A DNA stretch of 49,296 nucleotides from Zoogloea sp. Its GTDB lineage: Bacteria; Pseudomonadota; Gammaproteobacteria; Burkholderiales; Rhodocyclaceae. Position 1 is the stretch's first letter. Every line of letters begins with the position of its first letter. Positions 1 through 13,067 of the stretch are shown piece after piece. The DNA is taken from positions 1 to 49,296 of the forward strand of contig JAKLLO010000018.1 of assembly GCA_023150095.1 (NCBI GenBank), written 5' to 3'. The translations under genes and the position numbers were made by a program. The notes under the pieces were generated by a model, which ran no database searches, was not told where the DNA came from, and saw only the letters and a list, made by a program, of their open reading frames with translations.

Positions 1-1722
1 ACCGTCGAGCTCACCATCGCCCTGCACTACGTCTTCAACACGCCCGAAGACCGCATCGTGTGGGATGTGGGCCATCAAACCTACGCCCACAAGGTGCTCA
101 CCGGCCGCCGCGAAGCCATGACCGGCCTGCGCCAGTACCAGGGCATCTCCGGCTTTCCGCGGCGCTGCGAGAGCGACTACGACACCTTCGGCACCGCCCA
201 CTCGTCCACCTCGATCTCGGCCGCCCTCGGCATGGCCGAAGCAGCCCGCCTGCGCGGTGAAGACCGCCGCGCCATCGCGGTGATCGGCGACGGCGCCATG
301 TCGGCCGGCATGGCCTTCGAGGCCCTCAACAACGCCGGCGACATCCACGACACCAACCTGCTGGTCATCCTCAACGACAACGAGATGTCCATCTCGCCGC
401 CGGTGGGCGCCCTCAACAAGCACCTGTCGCGGTTGCTGTCGGGCCGCATCTACAACGGCGCCCGCAAGATCGGCAAGCGCTTCCTCGAAAACCTGCCGCC
501 GCCGGTATTCGAGCTCGCCCGTCGCACCGAAGAACACGTCAAGGGCATGGTCATGCCCGGCACGATGTTCGAAGAGTTCGGCTTCAACTACATCGGCCCC
601 ATCGACGGCCACGACCTCGAATCCCTGCTCCCCACCCTGCAGAACCTGCGCACCCTCAAGGGCCCCCAGTTCCTGCACGTGATCACCCGCAAGGGCCAGG
701 GCTACAAGCTCGCCGAAGCCGACCCGATCCTCTACCACGGTGTTTCCAAGTTCGACCACACCGCAGGCATTGCCACCGGCAAGGATTCCAAGGGCGGCGG
801 CAAGCTCACCTACACCCAGATCTTCGGCGACTGGCTGTGCGACATGGCCGCCATCGACAAGCGCCTGGTGGCCATCACCCCGGCGATGCGTGAAGGCTCC
901 GGCATGGTCCGCTTCGCCCACGAATACCCCGATCGCTACTACGACGTGGGGATCGCCGAACAGCACGCCCTCACCTTCGGTGCCGGCCTCGCCTGCGAAG
1001 GCTTCAAGCCCGTGGTGGCGATCTACTCCACCTTCCTGCAGCGCGCCTACGACCAGTTCATCCACGACGTCGCCCTGCAGAACCTGCCGGTGATGATGGC
1101 CATCGACCGGGCCGGCCTCGTCGGCGCCGACGGCGCCACCCACCACGGCGCGTTCGACCTGTCCTACCTCGCCTGCATCCCCAACCTCACGATCTTCTGC
1201 CCGGCCGACGAGAACGAATGCCGGCAAATGCTCTACACCGCCTACATGCACAATGGCCCCACCGCCGTGCGCTACCCGCGCGGCAGCGGCCTGGGCGTCA
1301 CGCCGATGGCCGAGATGAGCCTGATGCCCATCGGCAAGGGCGAGATCCGCCGTCAGGGCAAGCGCACCGCCCTCCTCGCCTTCGGCAGCATGCTCGGCAA
1401 TGCCCTCAAGGCGGGCGATGAGATCGACGCCACCGTGGCCAACATGCGCTTCGTGAAGCCGATCGACCGCGAACTCATCCTCCAGCTTGCCGCCGGGCAC
1501 GAACTGCTGGTCACCCTCGAGGAAAACGCCACCATCGGCGGTGCAGGCTCCGAGGTGACCCGCGTCCTCCACGAAGCCGGCGTTCAGGCCCGCGTGCTCC
1601 AGATCGGCCTGCCCGACCGCTTCATCGACCACGGCGATCACGCCCAACTCTTCACCGAGATCGGCCTCGATGTGCCGGGCATCCTCAAACGTATCGAAGA
1701 AGCCTATCAGCCGAATAGTTGA
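1..1722 (+). CDS. dxs: 1-deoxy-D-xylulose-5-phosphate synthase, 3' part
   Basis: Condenses pyruvate and glyceraldehyde 3-phosphate to DXP, the first step of the MEP isoprenoid pathway; a thiamine-diphosphate enzyme of the cytoplasm. The reading frame is open from base 1, so the start lies outside the window; 573 codons are visible against about 620 in the family, so roughly 45 residues are missing. Visible signatures are the ThDP-binding [18 protein letters not shown] segment, the transketolase-type pyrimidine domain (DVGIAEQHA) and the C-terminal transketolase domain ([16 protein letters not shown]). folE2 follows 71 bp downstream on the same strand. The identity is secure; only the 5' end is unknown. 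Confidence 0.97.
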   Translation, partial: TVELTIALHYVFNTPEDRIVWDVGHQTYAHKVLTGRREAMTGLRQYQGISGFPRRCESDYDTFGTAHSSTSISAALGMAEAARLRGEDRRAIAVIGDGAMSAGMAFEALNNAGDIHDTNLLVILNDNEMSISPPVGALNKHLSRLLSGRIYNGARKIGKRFLENLPPPVFELARRTEEHVKGMVMPGTMFEEFGFNYIGPIDGHDLESLLPTLQNLRTLKGPQFLHVITRKGQGYKLAEADPILYHGVSKFDHTAGIATGKDSKGGGKLTYTQIFGDWLCDMAAIDKRLVAITPAMREGSGMVRFAHEYPDRYYDVGIAEQHALTFGAGLACEGFKPVVAIYSTFLQRAYDQFIHDVALQNLPVMMAIDRAGLVGADGATHHGAFDLSYLACIPNLTIFCPADENECRQMLYTAYMHNGPTAVRYPRGSGLGVTPMAEMSLMPIGKGEIRRQGKRTALLAFGSMLGNALKAGDEIDATVANMRFVKPIDRELILQLAAGHELLVTLEENATIGGAGSEVTRVLHEAGVQARVLQIGLPDRFIDHGDHAQLFTEIGLDVPGILKRIEEAYQPNS

Positions 1723-1793
1723 GCGCTTTTGTCGGGAATGATAGGATCAACTCGTTGGGAGCACAGATTCCCGCGAGATCAAAGAGAACAGCT

Positions 1794-2600
1794 ATGACGA
1801 CCCAGACCCCAACCGCCATCCCGGACGTCCAGAACTCCGCGGATTCCCGCCAGCTCGCCATCAACAAGGTGGGCATCAAGTCCATCCGCCACCCGATCAG
1901 GGTGCAGGACAAGGACGGCGGCGTGCAGCACACCATCGCGGTGTTCAACATGTACGTCGGCCTGCCCCACAACTTCAAGGGCACCCACATGTCCCGCTTC
2001 GTGGAGATCCTCAACAGCCACGAACGCGAGATCTCCGTCGAATCCTTCGAGCCGATGCTGCGCGAGATGGTCCACAAGCTCGAAGCCGAAACCGGTCACG
2101 TGGAGATGACCTTCCCGTACTTCATCAACAAGGCAGCCCCGGTCTCCGGCGTGCAGAGCCTCATGGATTACGAAGTCACCTTCATCGGTGAAATCCGCGA
2201 AGGTGGCATCTACGAGTTCACGATGAAGATCGTCGTGCCGGTGACCAGCCTGTGCCCCTGCTCGAAGAAGATCTCCGCATACGGCGCCCACAACCAGCGT
2301 TCCCACGTCACCGTCACCACCACCACCAACAACCACCTGTGGATCGAGGAACTCGTCCAGCTGGTCGAAGGCCAGGCCTCCTGCGAGCTCTACGGCCTGC
2401 TCAAGCGCCCCGACGAGAAGTTCGTCACCGAGCGCGCCTACGACAACCCCAAGTTCGTCGAGGACATGGTGCGTGACGTAGCCGGCTGCCTCAACCGCGA
2501 ACCCCGCATCGACGCCTATGTGGTCGAATCCGAAAACTTCGAATCGATCCACAACCACTCCGCCTACGCGCTCATCGAGCACGACAAACGGGCGCAGTAA
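1794..2600 (+). CDS. folE2: GTP cyclohydrolase FolE2 (type IB)
   Basis: Converts GTP to 7,8-dihydroneopterin triphosphate for folate and queuosine synthesis. FolE2 is the metal-flexible family that substitutes for Zn-dependent FolE. The 268-aa product has the family features [17 protein letters not shown] near the N-terminus and the catalytic cysteine segment [20 protein letters not shown] in the middle. The start is ATG 1794, preceded by AAAGAGAA. An in-frame upstream ATG at 1719 overlaps the dxs stop and would add 25 residues unlike the family, so it is rejected. The 71-bp gap after dxs is short; I see no convincing Zur box or riboswitch there. A strong bidirectional terminator follows. Confidence 0.95.
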   Translation: MTTQTPTAIPDVQNSADSRQLAINKVGIKSIRHPIRVQDKDGGVQHTIAVFNMYVGLPHNFKGTHMSRFVEILNSHEREISVESFEPMLREMVHKLEAETGHVEMTFPYFINKAAPVSGVQSLMDYEVTFIGEIREGGIYEFTMKIVVPVTSLCPCSKKISAYGAHNQRSHVTVTTTTNNHLWIEELVQLVEGQASCELYGLLKRPDEKFVTERAYDNPKFVEDMVRDVAGCLNREPRIDAYVVESENFESIHNHSAYALIEHDKRAQ

Positions 2601-2638
2601 AAAGGTCATCCCTCCGCTGGCAACGGCGGAGCAGGACG

Positions 2639-2670
2639 AAAAAAACGGCACCCGAAGGTGCCGTTTTTTT
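2639..2670. terminator. bidirectional intrinsic terminator between folE2 and rplS
   Basis: A 7-bp GC-rich stem (2646-2652 with 2657-2663) closes a 4-nt loop and is flanked by an A run and a run of seven T, so it can terminate both convergent transcripts. Read on the minus strand the loop is a C(UUCG)G tetraloop, an exceptionally stable type. Confidence 0.92.
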
Positions 2671-2683
2671 GTACCCCTGAAGA

Positions 2684-3094
2684 TCAGGCAGCTGCAGCAG
2701 CCTTGGCAGCAGCAGCCTTCGCAGCGAAGGACTTGTGATCGAGCTTTTCCTTGATCCGCGCCGACTTGCCGGAGCGGTTGCGGAGGTAGTACAGCTTGGC
2801 ACGACGCACGTCACCACGACGCTTCACTTCGATGCTGGCAACCAGCGGGGAGTAGGTCTGGAACGTACGCTCCACGCCTTCACCGGAGGAAATCTTGCGT
2901 ACGATGAAAGCGGAATTGAGGCCGCGGTTACGCTTGGCGATGACGACGCCTTCGTAAGCCTGCAGACGCTCGCGGTTACCTTCCTTGACCTTGACCTGAA
3001 CGACCACGGTGTCGCCGGGGGCGAAAGCGGGGACGGTCTTGGTTTGGGTCAGGCGGGCAATTTCTTCTTGCTCGAGTTGCTGAATGAGGTTCAT
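2684..3094 (-). CDS. rplS: 50S ribosomal protein L19
   Basis: Large-subunit ribosomal protein located at the 30S-50S interface. The 136-aa product begins [15 protein letters not shown], has the L19 core ([23 protein letters not shown] is the recognisable region) and ends in an Ala/Lys-rich tail ([13 protein letters not shown]) that extends the usual length of about 115-120 aa. The start at 3094 is chosen because GGAG lies at the right distance; an ATG four codons upstream would overlap that ribosome binding site. It is last in the rpsP-rimM-trmD-rplS operon, 88 bp after trmD. The leader contains a short CAGGT/ACCTG hairpin of unknown significance. Confidence 0.97.
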   Translation of the reverse strand: MNLIQQLEQEEIARLTQTKTVPAFAPGDTVVVQVKVKEGNRERLQAYEGVVIAKRNRGLNSAFIVRKISSGEGVERTFQTYSPLVASIEVKRRGDVRRAKLYYLRNRSGKSARIKEKLDHKSFAAKAAAAKAAAAA

Positions 3095-3182
3095 GCGTAA
3101 CTCCAATAAGTGATGAGGCCTTTGGCCGTTCGTGCAGAGCAGGTCGCCACCTGGTACACGCCTTTTTTATGAAACCGGCAGA

Positions 3183-3962
3183 CTAGTCCACCGGTTTCTC
3201 TTCTGCCCGCCGGAAAGCCTCCAGCAGGCGGAATTCTTCCTTGCTCAACGCGCGCCCTTCCAGCAGGTCGGGCCGCCGCAGTTCGGTACGACCGAGGGCC
3301 TGCTGAAGCCGCCAACGCCGGATCTCAGCGTGGTTGCCGGAGAGCAGTACACCTGGCACCTCCATGCCTTCGTAAACCACGGGGCGTGTGTAGTGCGGAC
3401 AATCCAGCAAACCATCGACGAAGGAATCCTCCACCGCCGAATCCTCGTCGTTCAACGCGCCCGGCAACTGCCGGATCATTGAGTCGAGCAATACCATTGC
3501 CGGCAACTCCCCACCCGAAAGCACGAAGTCGCCCAGCGAAATCTCTTCGTCAACACAGCGCTCGATCAAGCGCTGATCAACACCTTCATAACGACCGCAC
3601 AGCAGCACCAGCGCCGGCTCCGCCACGAGTTCGAGCACACGACCGTGATTCAGCCGACGCCCCTGGGGCGACAGGTAGATCACACGCCCGGAACTCCCTA
3701 CGGAAGCCTGCTGACGCGCCTTCGCCGCGACGATCGACTTTTCAAGCGGACCGGGCAGCATCACCATCCCGGGCCCACCGCCATACGGGCGGTCATCCAC
3801 GGTACGATAGCGATCTTCGGCAAAATCCCGGGGATTCCAGCAGTTGAGCTCGTAGAGCCCGCGCTCCCGGGCACGCCCGGTGATCCCGAATCCCGACAGC
3901 GCCGAAAACATTTCAGGAAACAGCGTGACGACATCGAAGGCCTTGCGGCCAGAAGCCGACAT
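3183..3962 (-). CDS. trmD: tRNA (guanine-N1)-methyltransferase TrmD
   Basis: Uses S-adenosylmethionine to methylate G37 of tRNAs that read codons beginning with C, suppressing +1 frameshifting. The 259-aa product shows the SPOUT-family knot segments [20 protein letters not shown] and [12 protein letters not shown], and the [12 protein letters not shown] motif. The ATG at 3962 overlaps the rimM stop by one base (TGATG), indicating translational coupling. A more upstream start (3980) would lie inside rimM and is less likely. Confidence 0.96.
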   Translation of the reverse strand: MSASGRKAFDVVTLFPEMFSALSGFGITGRARERGLYELNCWNPRDFAEDRYRTVDDRPYGGGPGMVMLPGPLEKSIVAAKARQQASVGSSGRVIYLSPQGRRLNHGRVLELVAEPALVLLCGRYEGVDQRLIERCVDEEISLGDFVLSGGELPAMVLLDSMIRQLPGALNDEDSAVEDSFVDGLLDCPHYTRPVVYEGMEVPGVLLSGNHAEIRRWRLQQALGRTELRRPDLLEGRALSKEEFRLLEAFRRAEEKPVD

Positions 3963-4465
3963 CACCAATCCGCTTCCCACTCCACCGAAATCACGCCGGC
4001 CGGAACATCAACCTTGGTGACATAGCTGGCGACAAACGGAACCAGACGCTCGACATCACCGTCCTGGATCTGCAACACATCGTGCGCACCCGTGGACAGC
4101 AAGCCGGTCACCTTGCCAAGAACGACGCCGGTGGCGTTGCGCACCTCCAGGCCGATCAGATCGGCCCAGTAGAACTCATCGTCGTCCGGCTTCGGCATTG
4201 CATCCCGGGGAGCCGCGATGTAATAGCCGGCGACCGCCTCCGAAGCGTTGCGATCAGGCACTTCGGCAAAGGCGGCCACAAGATCGCCCTTGCCATGTTC
4301 CTTGCAGCCCGTCAGCGTGTACGGCACCCACTCCGAGCCATCCGGATCGGTACCGAGCCACCATTGGGGCATTTTGTTCCAGGACAGCGGATCATCCCCG
4401 AAAGGATGAACCCGCACCCAACCCTTGACACCGAAGGGAGCGACAATTCGCCCCAATACAATCAT
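3962..4465 (-). CDS. rimM: 16S rRNA processing protein RimM
   Basis: Assembly factor for the head of the 30S subunit; it binds S19 and helps mature 16S rRNA. The 167-aa product starts [19 protein letters not shown], the typical RimM N-terminus, and has a C-terminal PRC-barrel ([11 protein letters not shown], then GAHDVLQI and LVPFV). An open frame extends upstream, but the Pro/Ser-rich extension does not resemble the family and overlaps rpsP, so ATG 4465 is preferred although its ribosome binding site is weak. It lies 37 bp downstream of rpsP and is coupled to trmD by TGATG. Confidence 0.94.
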   Translation of the reverse strand: MIVLGRIVAPFGVKGWVRVHPFGDDPLSWNKMPQWWLGTDPDGSEWVPYTLTGCKEHGKGDLVAAFAEVPDRNASEAVAGYYIAAPRDAMPKPDDDEFYWADLIGLEVRNATGVVLGKVTGLLSTGAHDVLQIQDGDVERLVPFVASYVTKVDVPAGVISVEWEADW

Positions 4466-4502
4466 TGATCGACGCTCATAAGGCTGGGTTTGATACCGAT
4501 GC

Positions 4503-4754
4503 TCAGGCGGCAGCCTTGGCGGACTGCTTGACGAGACGGGCGACGGTGTCGGAGAGCTGAGCACCGTTGCCTTGCCAGTAGGCCAGACGCTCGGTGTTCA
4601 CGACGAGGCCCTTTTCAGCGCCGGAGGCAACCGGGTTGTAGAAACCGACGCGCTCGATGAAACGACCATCGCGGCGATTGCGGGAATCAGCAGCGACGAT
4701 GTTGTAGAAAGGACGCTTCTTGGAACCGCTGCGGGCAAGACGAATGACAACCAT
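4503..4754 (-). CDS. rpsP: 30S ribosomal protein S16
   Basis: Small-subunit ribosomal protein needed for 30S assembly. The 83-aa product begins [20 protein letters not shown] and contains the S16 core [19 protein letters not shown]. The start at 4754 has a good AGGGA ribosome binding site; the open frame that continues 54 codons upstream is not conserved sequence. It is the first gene of the rpsP-rimM-trmD-rplS operon. Confidence 0.97.
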   Translation of the reverse strand: MVVIRLARSGSKKRPFYNIVAADSRNRRDGRFIERVGFYNPVASGAEKGLVVNTERLAYWQGNGAQLSDTVARLVKQSAKAAA

Positions 4755-4792
4755 GACTATCCCTGATCCGATGGAAATTGGAAAAACGTTGG

Positions 4793-4821
4793 ATATTAAG
4801 CCACACAGCGAAAAACCGCAA
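4793..4821 (-). promoter_or_regulatory. putative sigma70 promoter of the rpsP operon
   Basis: On the minus strand TTGCGG (4821-4816) and TAATAT (4798-4793) are separated by 17 bp and lie about 40 bp upstream of rpsP. The -10 is a good match; the -35 matches only in its first three bases. Confidence 0.5.
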
Positions 4822-4968
4822 GACAAGCTTGCCCCTGCCAACCTGCCCGGCCAAAACGGACGATCAACTTGCCCGAATGCACCGGAAGCGGCCACACAGG
4901 CGGATTCCGGCCACATGTTTCTGGTAACTTAATTACAATAGCAAGCTGGTTACGAGACAACCTTGGCA

Positions 4969-6449
4969 ATGAGCGCCGCCGACTCCCCAAAATCCGACCG
5001 CACGGCACCGATCCTCGATTGGCTGGCCACCGACCTCACTGCCGATGCCGACCTCGAGCTGGCGGCCCTCGTCCGTCATCTCGACGACCTTGGTCGCCCG
5101 GAGATCAGCCGCAACCAGTTCCATCGCTGCCTTGATCTGCTCTACACCCGCGCGCTGGCCATCAGCAAGATGCACCGGGAGCGCTTTGCGGTTGCATCGC
5201 TGCCCCTCTCGGTCAGCCTTCACCGCTCCGCCTCCCGGCTCGTCGCCGCGCTCGGGAAGGTCGCCGCAGGCTATGGCGAGGTGCTCGCCGAGGTGCAGCA
5301 CCGGCTTGTGCGCACCATGCGCCGCAACCCGGAAGTCATCAGTGCCAAGGCACTGGAAATCCTCGGCGAACAACTGACGATCGCACACCTGGCCGGCAAC
5401 AGCGCACCGTTCGAATTCTGGCAGCGGGCCCACGGCTTCTTTCAGGGCAGCCGCTCTGAAGCGTCCCCCGACGCCAAGGCCGGCAGCGTGCCCGAGGCCA
5501 CCCTCAAGGCATACAAATACCTCCTGGCCTTCGTCGCGGCGCAGCCCGAAGGGCTGACCAGTGGCGAGATCAGCTGGCTATCAGAGTTCCTCGCCAGCCA
5601 TGCAAAGTACGTCACGATCCGGAACTCGGTGCCGAACGACCCGGGGCACGGCTGGCTTTGGATCGATCTCGACCAGGACGCCCCACCCGTCTCGATCAAC
5701 CGGCGCGACCCGCCGGCCGTTGATGGGCTCGTCTATTTCACGGCCGAAGAGCTCGCCCGGCGCACCACGTCGCTGATAGAACAACTCGAAGGCGAAGGCC
5801 CGGAGCCCGCAAACCTTCCCGCCGGCCTGTCCCGCACAGCAACCGCGATGCTGCTGCGGCGCGTCCGGGAATACTGGGCCTCTCCACCGCACCGCGAACA
5901 CGCGCGACGCCGCAATCAATACGCCGTCAGCGTATGCAGCGGCCTAGAAACCATCTGGAAGATGCTGCGCGAACCCGGCGCTGCCCGCCAGAGCCGCTAC
6001 GCTTCCGAGTGGATGGTCGTGAACGAAAGCCCTACCGGCTACGCCGTGATGCAGGTGACCGGCACCGCCAACAACCTCACGCCAGGCATTGCCATCGCCA
6101 TCCGCCGCAGCGAGGAGGAACCCTGGTCTCTCTGCATCGTGCGCTGGATCCGTACCGAGACGCCCGAACAGATCGAACTGGGCCTGCAGGTCATCGGCAA
6201 CACGGCCAAGCCGGTTTCCGTGGGCTTTCGCAACGCCGAGCAATTACGCCCCATGCGCCCAGCGCTGGTGCTGCCGCCTGTTGCCGCCCTGGGGCGCCAG
6301 CAAGCGATCCTGGCGCCCGCAGGCACCTATTCGGCTCGGCGCTTCATGCTGGTTTCCGATGTCCAGCGTCTTTATATCGCCCAGGGCCGGCTCCTCAGCC
6401 TCGACATCCAGACGCCGGCGGTCGAGCTGTTCCAGTACGAGATCGACCC

Positions 6450-6462
<13 letters not shown>
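4969..6462 (+). CDS. conserved protein with PilZ-like C-terminal domain
   Basis: Soluble 497-aa protein of unknown role. I see no signal peptide or membrane segment. The first ~330 residues look helical and match no family I recognise. The C-terminal part (about residues 338-430) resembles a PilZ beta-barrel: an arginine pair RQSR is followed by NESPTG, which fits the (D/N)xSxxG c-di-GMP-binding motif, then a VRWIR strand. The arginine spacing is shorter than canonical RxxxR, so c-di-GMP binding is inferred. ATG 4969 is preferred over TTG 4963; neither has a strong ribosome binding site, though a TACAAT -10-like box lies at 4934-4939. The 3' end overlaps the convergent yihY-type gene by 13 bp. 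Confidence 0.75.
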
Positions 6463-8725
<2,263 letters not shown>

Positions 8726-8749
<24 letters not shown>

Positions 8750-8784
8750 AGCCCATGAATCCGCAGGTCAGACCTGCGGATTCA
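8726..8784. terminator. two tandem hairpins at the DUF2069/leuA junction
   Basis: The first hairpin pairs 8726-8733 with 8741-8748 around a 7-nt loop at the DUF2069 stop. The second is a perfect inverted repeat, 8756-8769 with 8771-8784, with a single spacer base; it spans the leuA stop. Neither has a T tract, so they may act as Rho-assisted terminators, RNA 3'-end barriers or a DNA-binding site. Confidence 0.6.
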
Positions 8785-10300
8785 CCCGCTCGATGTTGCT
8801 CTGCAGTTTGTTGAGCGCGTTGAGATAGGCCTTGGCCGACGCGACGATGATGTCGGTGTCGGCGCCCTGGCCATTGACCACCCGGCCATCCTTCGACAGG
8901 CGCACGGTCACCTCACCCTGGGCATCGGTGCCGGTGGTGATCGCGTTAACCGAATACAGCAGCAGCTGCGCGCCGCTCTTCGCAATCCCTTCAATCGCCT
9001 TGAAGGCCGCATCCACCGGGCCGGAACCCGACGACTGGACGTTCTCTTCCTTGCCACCCACCGACAGGGTCACGCGAGCGTTAGGCTCTTCGCCGGTTTC
9101 GGAATGGAAGGCCGCGGAGAGCAGGCGGAAATGCTCTTTCGGCTCGGAGCTTTCATCGCTCATCAGCGCCTGCAGATCCTCGTCGAAGATCTCGTGCTTC
9201 TTGTCGGCCAGCGCCTTGAAGCGGGCAAACGCATGATTGAGCTGCTCTTCGGATTGAATCACCACGCCAAGCTCCTGCAGACGTGAGCGGAAGGCGTTGC
9301 GACCGGAGTGCTTGCCCATCACCAGCTTGTTGGCGGTCCAGCCCACGTCCTCGGCCCGCATGATCTCGTAGGTTTCGCGGTGCTTGAGCACGCCATCCTG
9401 ATGGATGCCGGATTCGTGGGCAAAGGCGTTGGCACCGACGATGGCCTTGTTCGGTTGCACCGGGAAGCCGGTGATCCCCGACACCAGCTTGGAGGCCGGC
9501 ACGATGTGGGTGGTGTCGATGCGGGTGTCGCACTGGTAGATGTCGCGACGGGTGCGCACGGCCATCACCACCTCTTCGAGAGAGGCATTGCCGGCACGCT
9601 CGCCGAGGCCGTTGATGGTGCATTCCACCTGACGGGCACCGGCACGCACAGCGGCCAGCGAGTTGGCCACCGCGAGGCCCAGGTCGTTGTGGCAGTGCAC
9701 CGACCACACCACCTTGTCGGAATTCGGCACGCGTTCGATCAGGGTGCGGATGGTCGCGGCAAACTGCTCGGGGATGTTGTAGCCGACGGTATCCGGCACG
9801 TTGATGGTCTTGGCACCAGCCTTGATGACTTCCTCGAATATGCGGCACAGGAAGTCGATCTCGGAGCGACCAGCATCCTCAGCCGAGAACTCGACGTCAT
9901 CGGTGTATTCACGCGCCCAGCCAATCGCCTTGACCGCCGCCTCGACCACCTGGTCGGGCGCCATGCGCAGCTTCTTCTCCATGTGGATCGGGCTGGTGGC
10001 GATGAAGGTGTGGATGCGGCTCTGGGCGGCCGGGCGGATCGCTTCGCCGGCGCGGCGGATGTCGTTCTCGTTGGCGCGGGCCAGCGAGCAGATACGAGAC
10101 TCCTTGATCGCCTCGGCAACGGCACGGACGGCCTCGAAGTCGCCGTTGGATGCCGCGGCAAAACCCGCCTCGATCACGTCGACCTTCATGCGCTCGAGTT
10201 GGCGGGCGATCCGCAGCTTTTCATCCCGAGTCATCGACGCGCCAGGGCTCTGCTCGCCGTCGCGAAGGGTCGTATCGAAAATGATCAACTGGTCGTTCAT
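8768..10300 (-). CDS. leuA: 2-isopropylmalate synthase
   Basis: Condenses acetyl-CoA with 2-oxoisovalerate, the committed step of leucine synthesis. The 510-aa product has the N-terminal TIM barrel with [15 protein letters not shown] and the metal-binding VHCHNDLG motif, [18 protein letters not shown], and a complete C-terminal LeuA regulatory domain (from about residue 390), so leucine feedback is expected. ATG 10300 has AGGAG at good spacing; the frame extends 13 codons upstream without a ribosome binding site. It follows pssA, with a terminator-like hairpin in between, so it may have its own promoter. Confidence 0.97.
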   Translation of the reverse strand: MNDQLIIFDTTLRDGEQSPGASMTRDEKLRIARQLERMKVDVIEAGFAAASNGDFEAVRAVAEAIKESRICSLARANENDIRRAGEAIRPAAQSRIHTFIATSPIHMEKKLRMAPDQVVEAAVKAIGWAREYTDDVEFSAEDAGRSEIDFLCRIFEEVIKAGAKTINVPDTVGYNIPEQFAATIRTLIERVPNSDKVVWSVHCHNDLGLAVANSLAAVRAGARQVECTINGLGERAGNASLEEVVMAVRTRRDIYQCDTRIDTTHIVPASKLVSGITGFPVQPNKAIVGANAFAHESGIHQDGVLKHRETYEIMRAEDVGWTANKLVMGKHSGRNAFRSRLQELGVVIQSEEQLNHAFARFKALADKKHEIFDEDLQALMSDESSEPKEHFRLLSAAFHSETGEEPNARVTLSVGGKEENVQSSGSGPVDAAFKAIEGIAKSGAQLLLYSVNAITTGTDAQGEVTVRLSKDGRVVNGQGADTDIIVASAKAYLNALNKLQSNIERVNPQV

Positions 10301-10383
10301 GATGGGCTCCTGCCGAGTCTCTGTAATTTGATTAGGCAATGGCCCGGCCGTTCAATGGGCCGGACGGAATTCGGATTGGAATG

Positions 10384-10429
10384 AAAATAGTCGGGCGAGC
10401 GGCACGCAAACCGCGCGCCGCATCCCGAC
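10384..10429 (-). terminator. hairpin with T-rich tail after pssA
   Basis: On the minus strand, just after the pssA stop, GTCGGG (10429-10424) pairs with CCCGAC (10395-10390), enclosing an inner GCGGC/GCCGC stem, followed by TATTTTC. This is a plausible intrinsic terminator or attenuator between pssA and leuA. A second, smaller inverted repeat (10344-10349 with 10358-10363) lies closer to leuA. Confidence 0.55.
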
Positions 10430-10432
10430 GGA

Positions 10433-11221
10433 TCAGGGCTGAGGATCGGCCTTGTCGGCCGCCACGGCGCTGCGCTTGCGTCCCTTGAGGAGGCTCCAGG
10501 CACCAAGCACATACCCTGACACCGCGTAACACAGGAACAGGCCGAACAACACGCCCGGCGGATAGCTCGACACCAGCAGCAGACCGATCACGAAGGCGAT
10601 GATCACGATGAAGGGCACGCTCTTGCGCAGGTTGATCTCCTTGCCGCTGTAGAAGAGCACGTTGCTCACCATCGAGATGCCGGCAAAGATCGTGAGCGCG
10701 CAGGCGTACCAGCGGATGTCGGGGCCGGCGATGCCGTTGTCGATCATCACCCACACCAGGCCCGCCACCAGCGCCGCCGCTGCCGGGCTGGGCAGGCCCT
10801 GGAAGTAGCGCTTGTCCACCACGTCGATGTTGGTGTTGAAGCGGGCCAGCCGCAGGGCTGCGCCAACGCAATAGATGAAGGCTGCCATCCAGCCCAGCTT
10901 GCCCATGCCCTTGAGCGCCCATTCATAGACGATCAGGGCCGGCGCCGCGCCGAAGGAAACCATGTCGGAAAGGGAGTCGTACTCGGCGCCGAAGGCGCTC
11001 TGGGTACGGGTGAGGCGCGCCACGCGGCCATCGAGGCCGTCCAGGACCATGGCAATGAAGATCGCCACCGCCGCCTGCTCGAAGAGCCCGTTCATCGCCT
11101 GCACAATGGCATAGAAGCCGGCAAACAGCGCAGCAGTCGTGAACAGGTTGGGGAGGATGTAGATGCCCCGGCGACGCCGCTCGGGGTTGAGCAAGGGCTT
11201 ACGGGATTGCAGATCGGCCAT
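10433..11221 (-). CDS. pssA: CDP-diacylglycerol--serine O-phosphatidyltransferase
   Basis: Makes phosphatidylserine from CDP-diacylglycerol and serine, leading to phosphatidylethanolamine. The 262-aa integral membrane protein contains the CDP-alcohol phosphotransferase signature (DG..AR, then G...D...D) within DGLDGRVARLT and FGAEYDSLSDMVSFG, with about seven hydrophobic segments after it. It is the type II (membrane-embedded) enzyme. ATG 11221 gives the normal N-terminus (RRRRGIYILPNLFT) although no good ribosome binding site precedes it. The position between ilvC and leuA is characteristic of betaproteobacteria; psd, often a neighbour there, is absent. Confidence 0.94.
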   Translation of the reverse strand: MADLQSRKPLLNPERRRRGIYILPNLFTTAALFAGFYAIVQAMNGLFEQAAVAIFIAMVLDGLDGRVARLTRTQSAFGAEYDSLSDMVSFGAAPALIVYEWALKGMGKLGWMAAFIYCVGAALRLARFNTNIDVVDKRYFQGLPSPAAAALVAGLVWVMIDNGIAGPDIRWYACALTIFAGISMVSNVLFYSGKEINLRKSVPFIVIIAFVIGLLLVSSYPPGVLFGLFLCYAVSGYVLGAWSLLKGRKRSAVAADKADPQP

Positions 11222-11331
11222 GGATTCGGGCGATGAATGGAACCGGACGGAATTGTAACGCAGGAGAATCCGCCTAACCTGAAATGGCACCCAAAAGGGT
11301 TTCGTTCCAGGCGCAGCCTCCGGAAACGACA

Positions 11332-11351
11332 CGGGGGACTTTCGTCCCCCG
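11332..11351 (-). terminator. GC-rich hairpin after ilvC
   Basis: An 8-bp perfect stem (11332-11339 with 11344-11351) with a 4-nt loop lies 23 bp past the ilvC stop. The downstream sequence on the minus strand has only a short T run, so it is a weak terminator or processing signal. Confidence 0.5.
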
Positions 11352-11374
11352 CGCGTCAATCAAGACAGATCCGA

Positions 11375-12421
<1,047 letters not shown>

Positions 12422-12466
12422 TCAAGGGGCGACGCGAGATGCGTTTGATTCGCTGCGCCCCGAACA

Positions 12467-12958
12467 TTAAACCTTCAATACCCGCTCGCCACGACCGACG
12501 CCGCAGATCCCGGAACGCACGGTTTCGAGGATCAGGGCCGGTTCGATCGCACCGACGAAGGAGTCGAGCTTGGCCTGGGTGCCGGTCAGCTCGATGACGT
12601 AGCTGGCGTCCGTCACGTCGATGATGCGCCCGCGGAAGATATCCGCCAGCCGCTTCATTTCCTCCCGGTCCTTGCCGGTCGCCCGCACCTTGATGAGCAT
12701 CAGCTCACGTTCGATGTGGGCGGATTCGGATAGGTCAACCACCTTGACGATTTCAACCAGCTTGTTGAGCTGCTTGGTGATCTGCTCGACGATGTCGTCC
12801 GAACCGGAGGTGACGATCGTCATGCGGGAGAGGGAAGCATCCTCGGTGGGCGCCACCGTGAGGGATTCGATATTGTAACCCCGAGCGGAAAACAGGCCGG
12901 AGACGCGGGAAAGCGCACCGGATTCATTCTCGATGACAAGGGAGATGACGTGTCGCAT
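12467..12958 (-). CDS. ilvH: acetolactate synthase small (regulatory) subunit
   Basis: Regulatory subunit that binds valine and activates the large subunit. The 163-aa product has the N-terminal ACT domain (MRHVISLVIENESGALSRVS) and a C-terminal ACT-like domain, and is exactly the size of E. coli IlvH; ilvN is an equivalent name. ATG 12958 gives the family N-terminus; the frame is open a further 31 codons upstream but that stretch is not family sequence, and the ribosome binding site is poor. It starts 109 bp after the ilvI stop. Confidence 0.95.
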   Translation of the reverse strand: MRHVISLVIENESGALSRVSGLFSARGYNIESLTVAPTEDASLSRMTIVTSGSDDIVEQITKQLNKLVEIVKVVDLSESAHIERELMLIKVRATGKDREEMKRLADIFRGRIIDVTDASYVIELTGTQAKLDSFVGAIEPALILETVRSGICGVGRGERVLKV

Positions 12959-13067
12959 AGTCTTGGTGTTAGGCAGTTGCATCAGCCCGCGCAGCCACTG
13001 GGCGTCGAGCAGGGTCGATGGATCGGGCTGCCGGCGTGAAGTCTTCACCACGGCCAGCCCGCCGTTA

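Noticed and set aside
1723..1793. Possible riboswitch or Zur box before folE2
   Set aside because: The 71-bp gap has no inverted repeat of the Zur type and is too short for a known pterin or preQ1 element with terminator.
10301..10432. Leucine-rich leader peptide (attenuator) before leuA
   Set aside because: No short ORF with Leu codons and ribosome binding site is visible on the minus strand, though hairpins are present.
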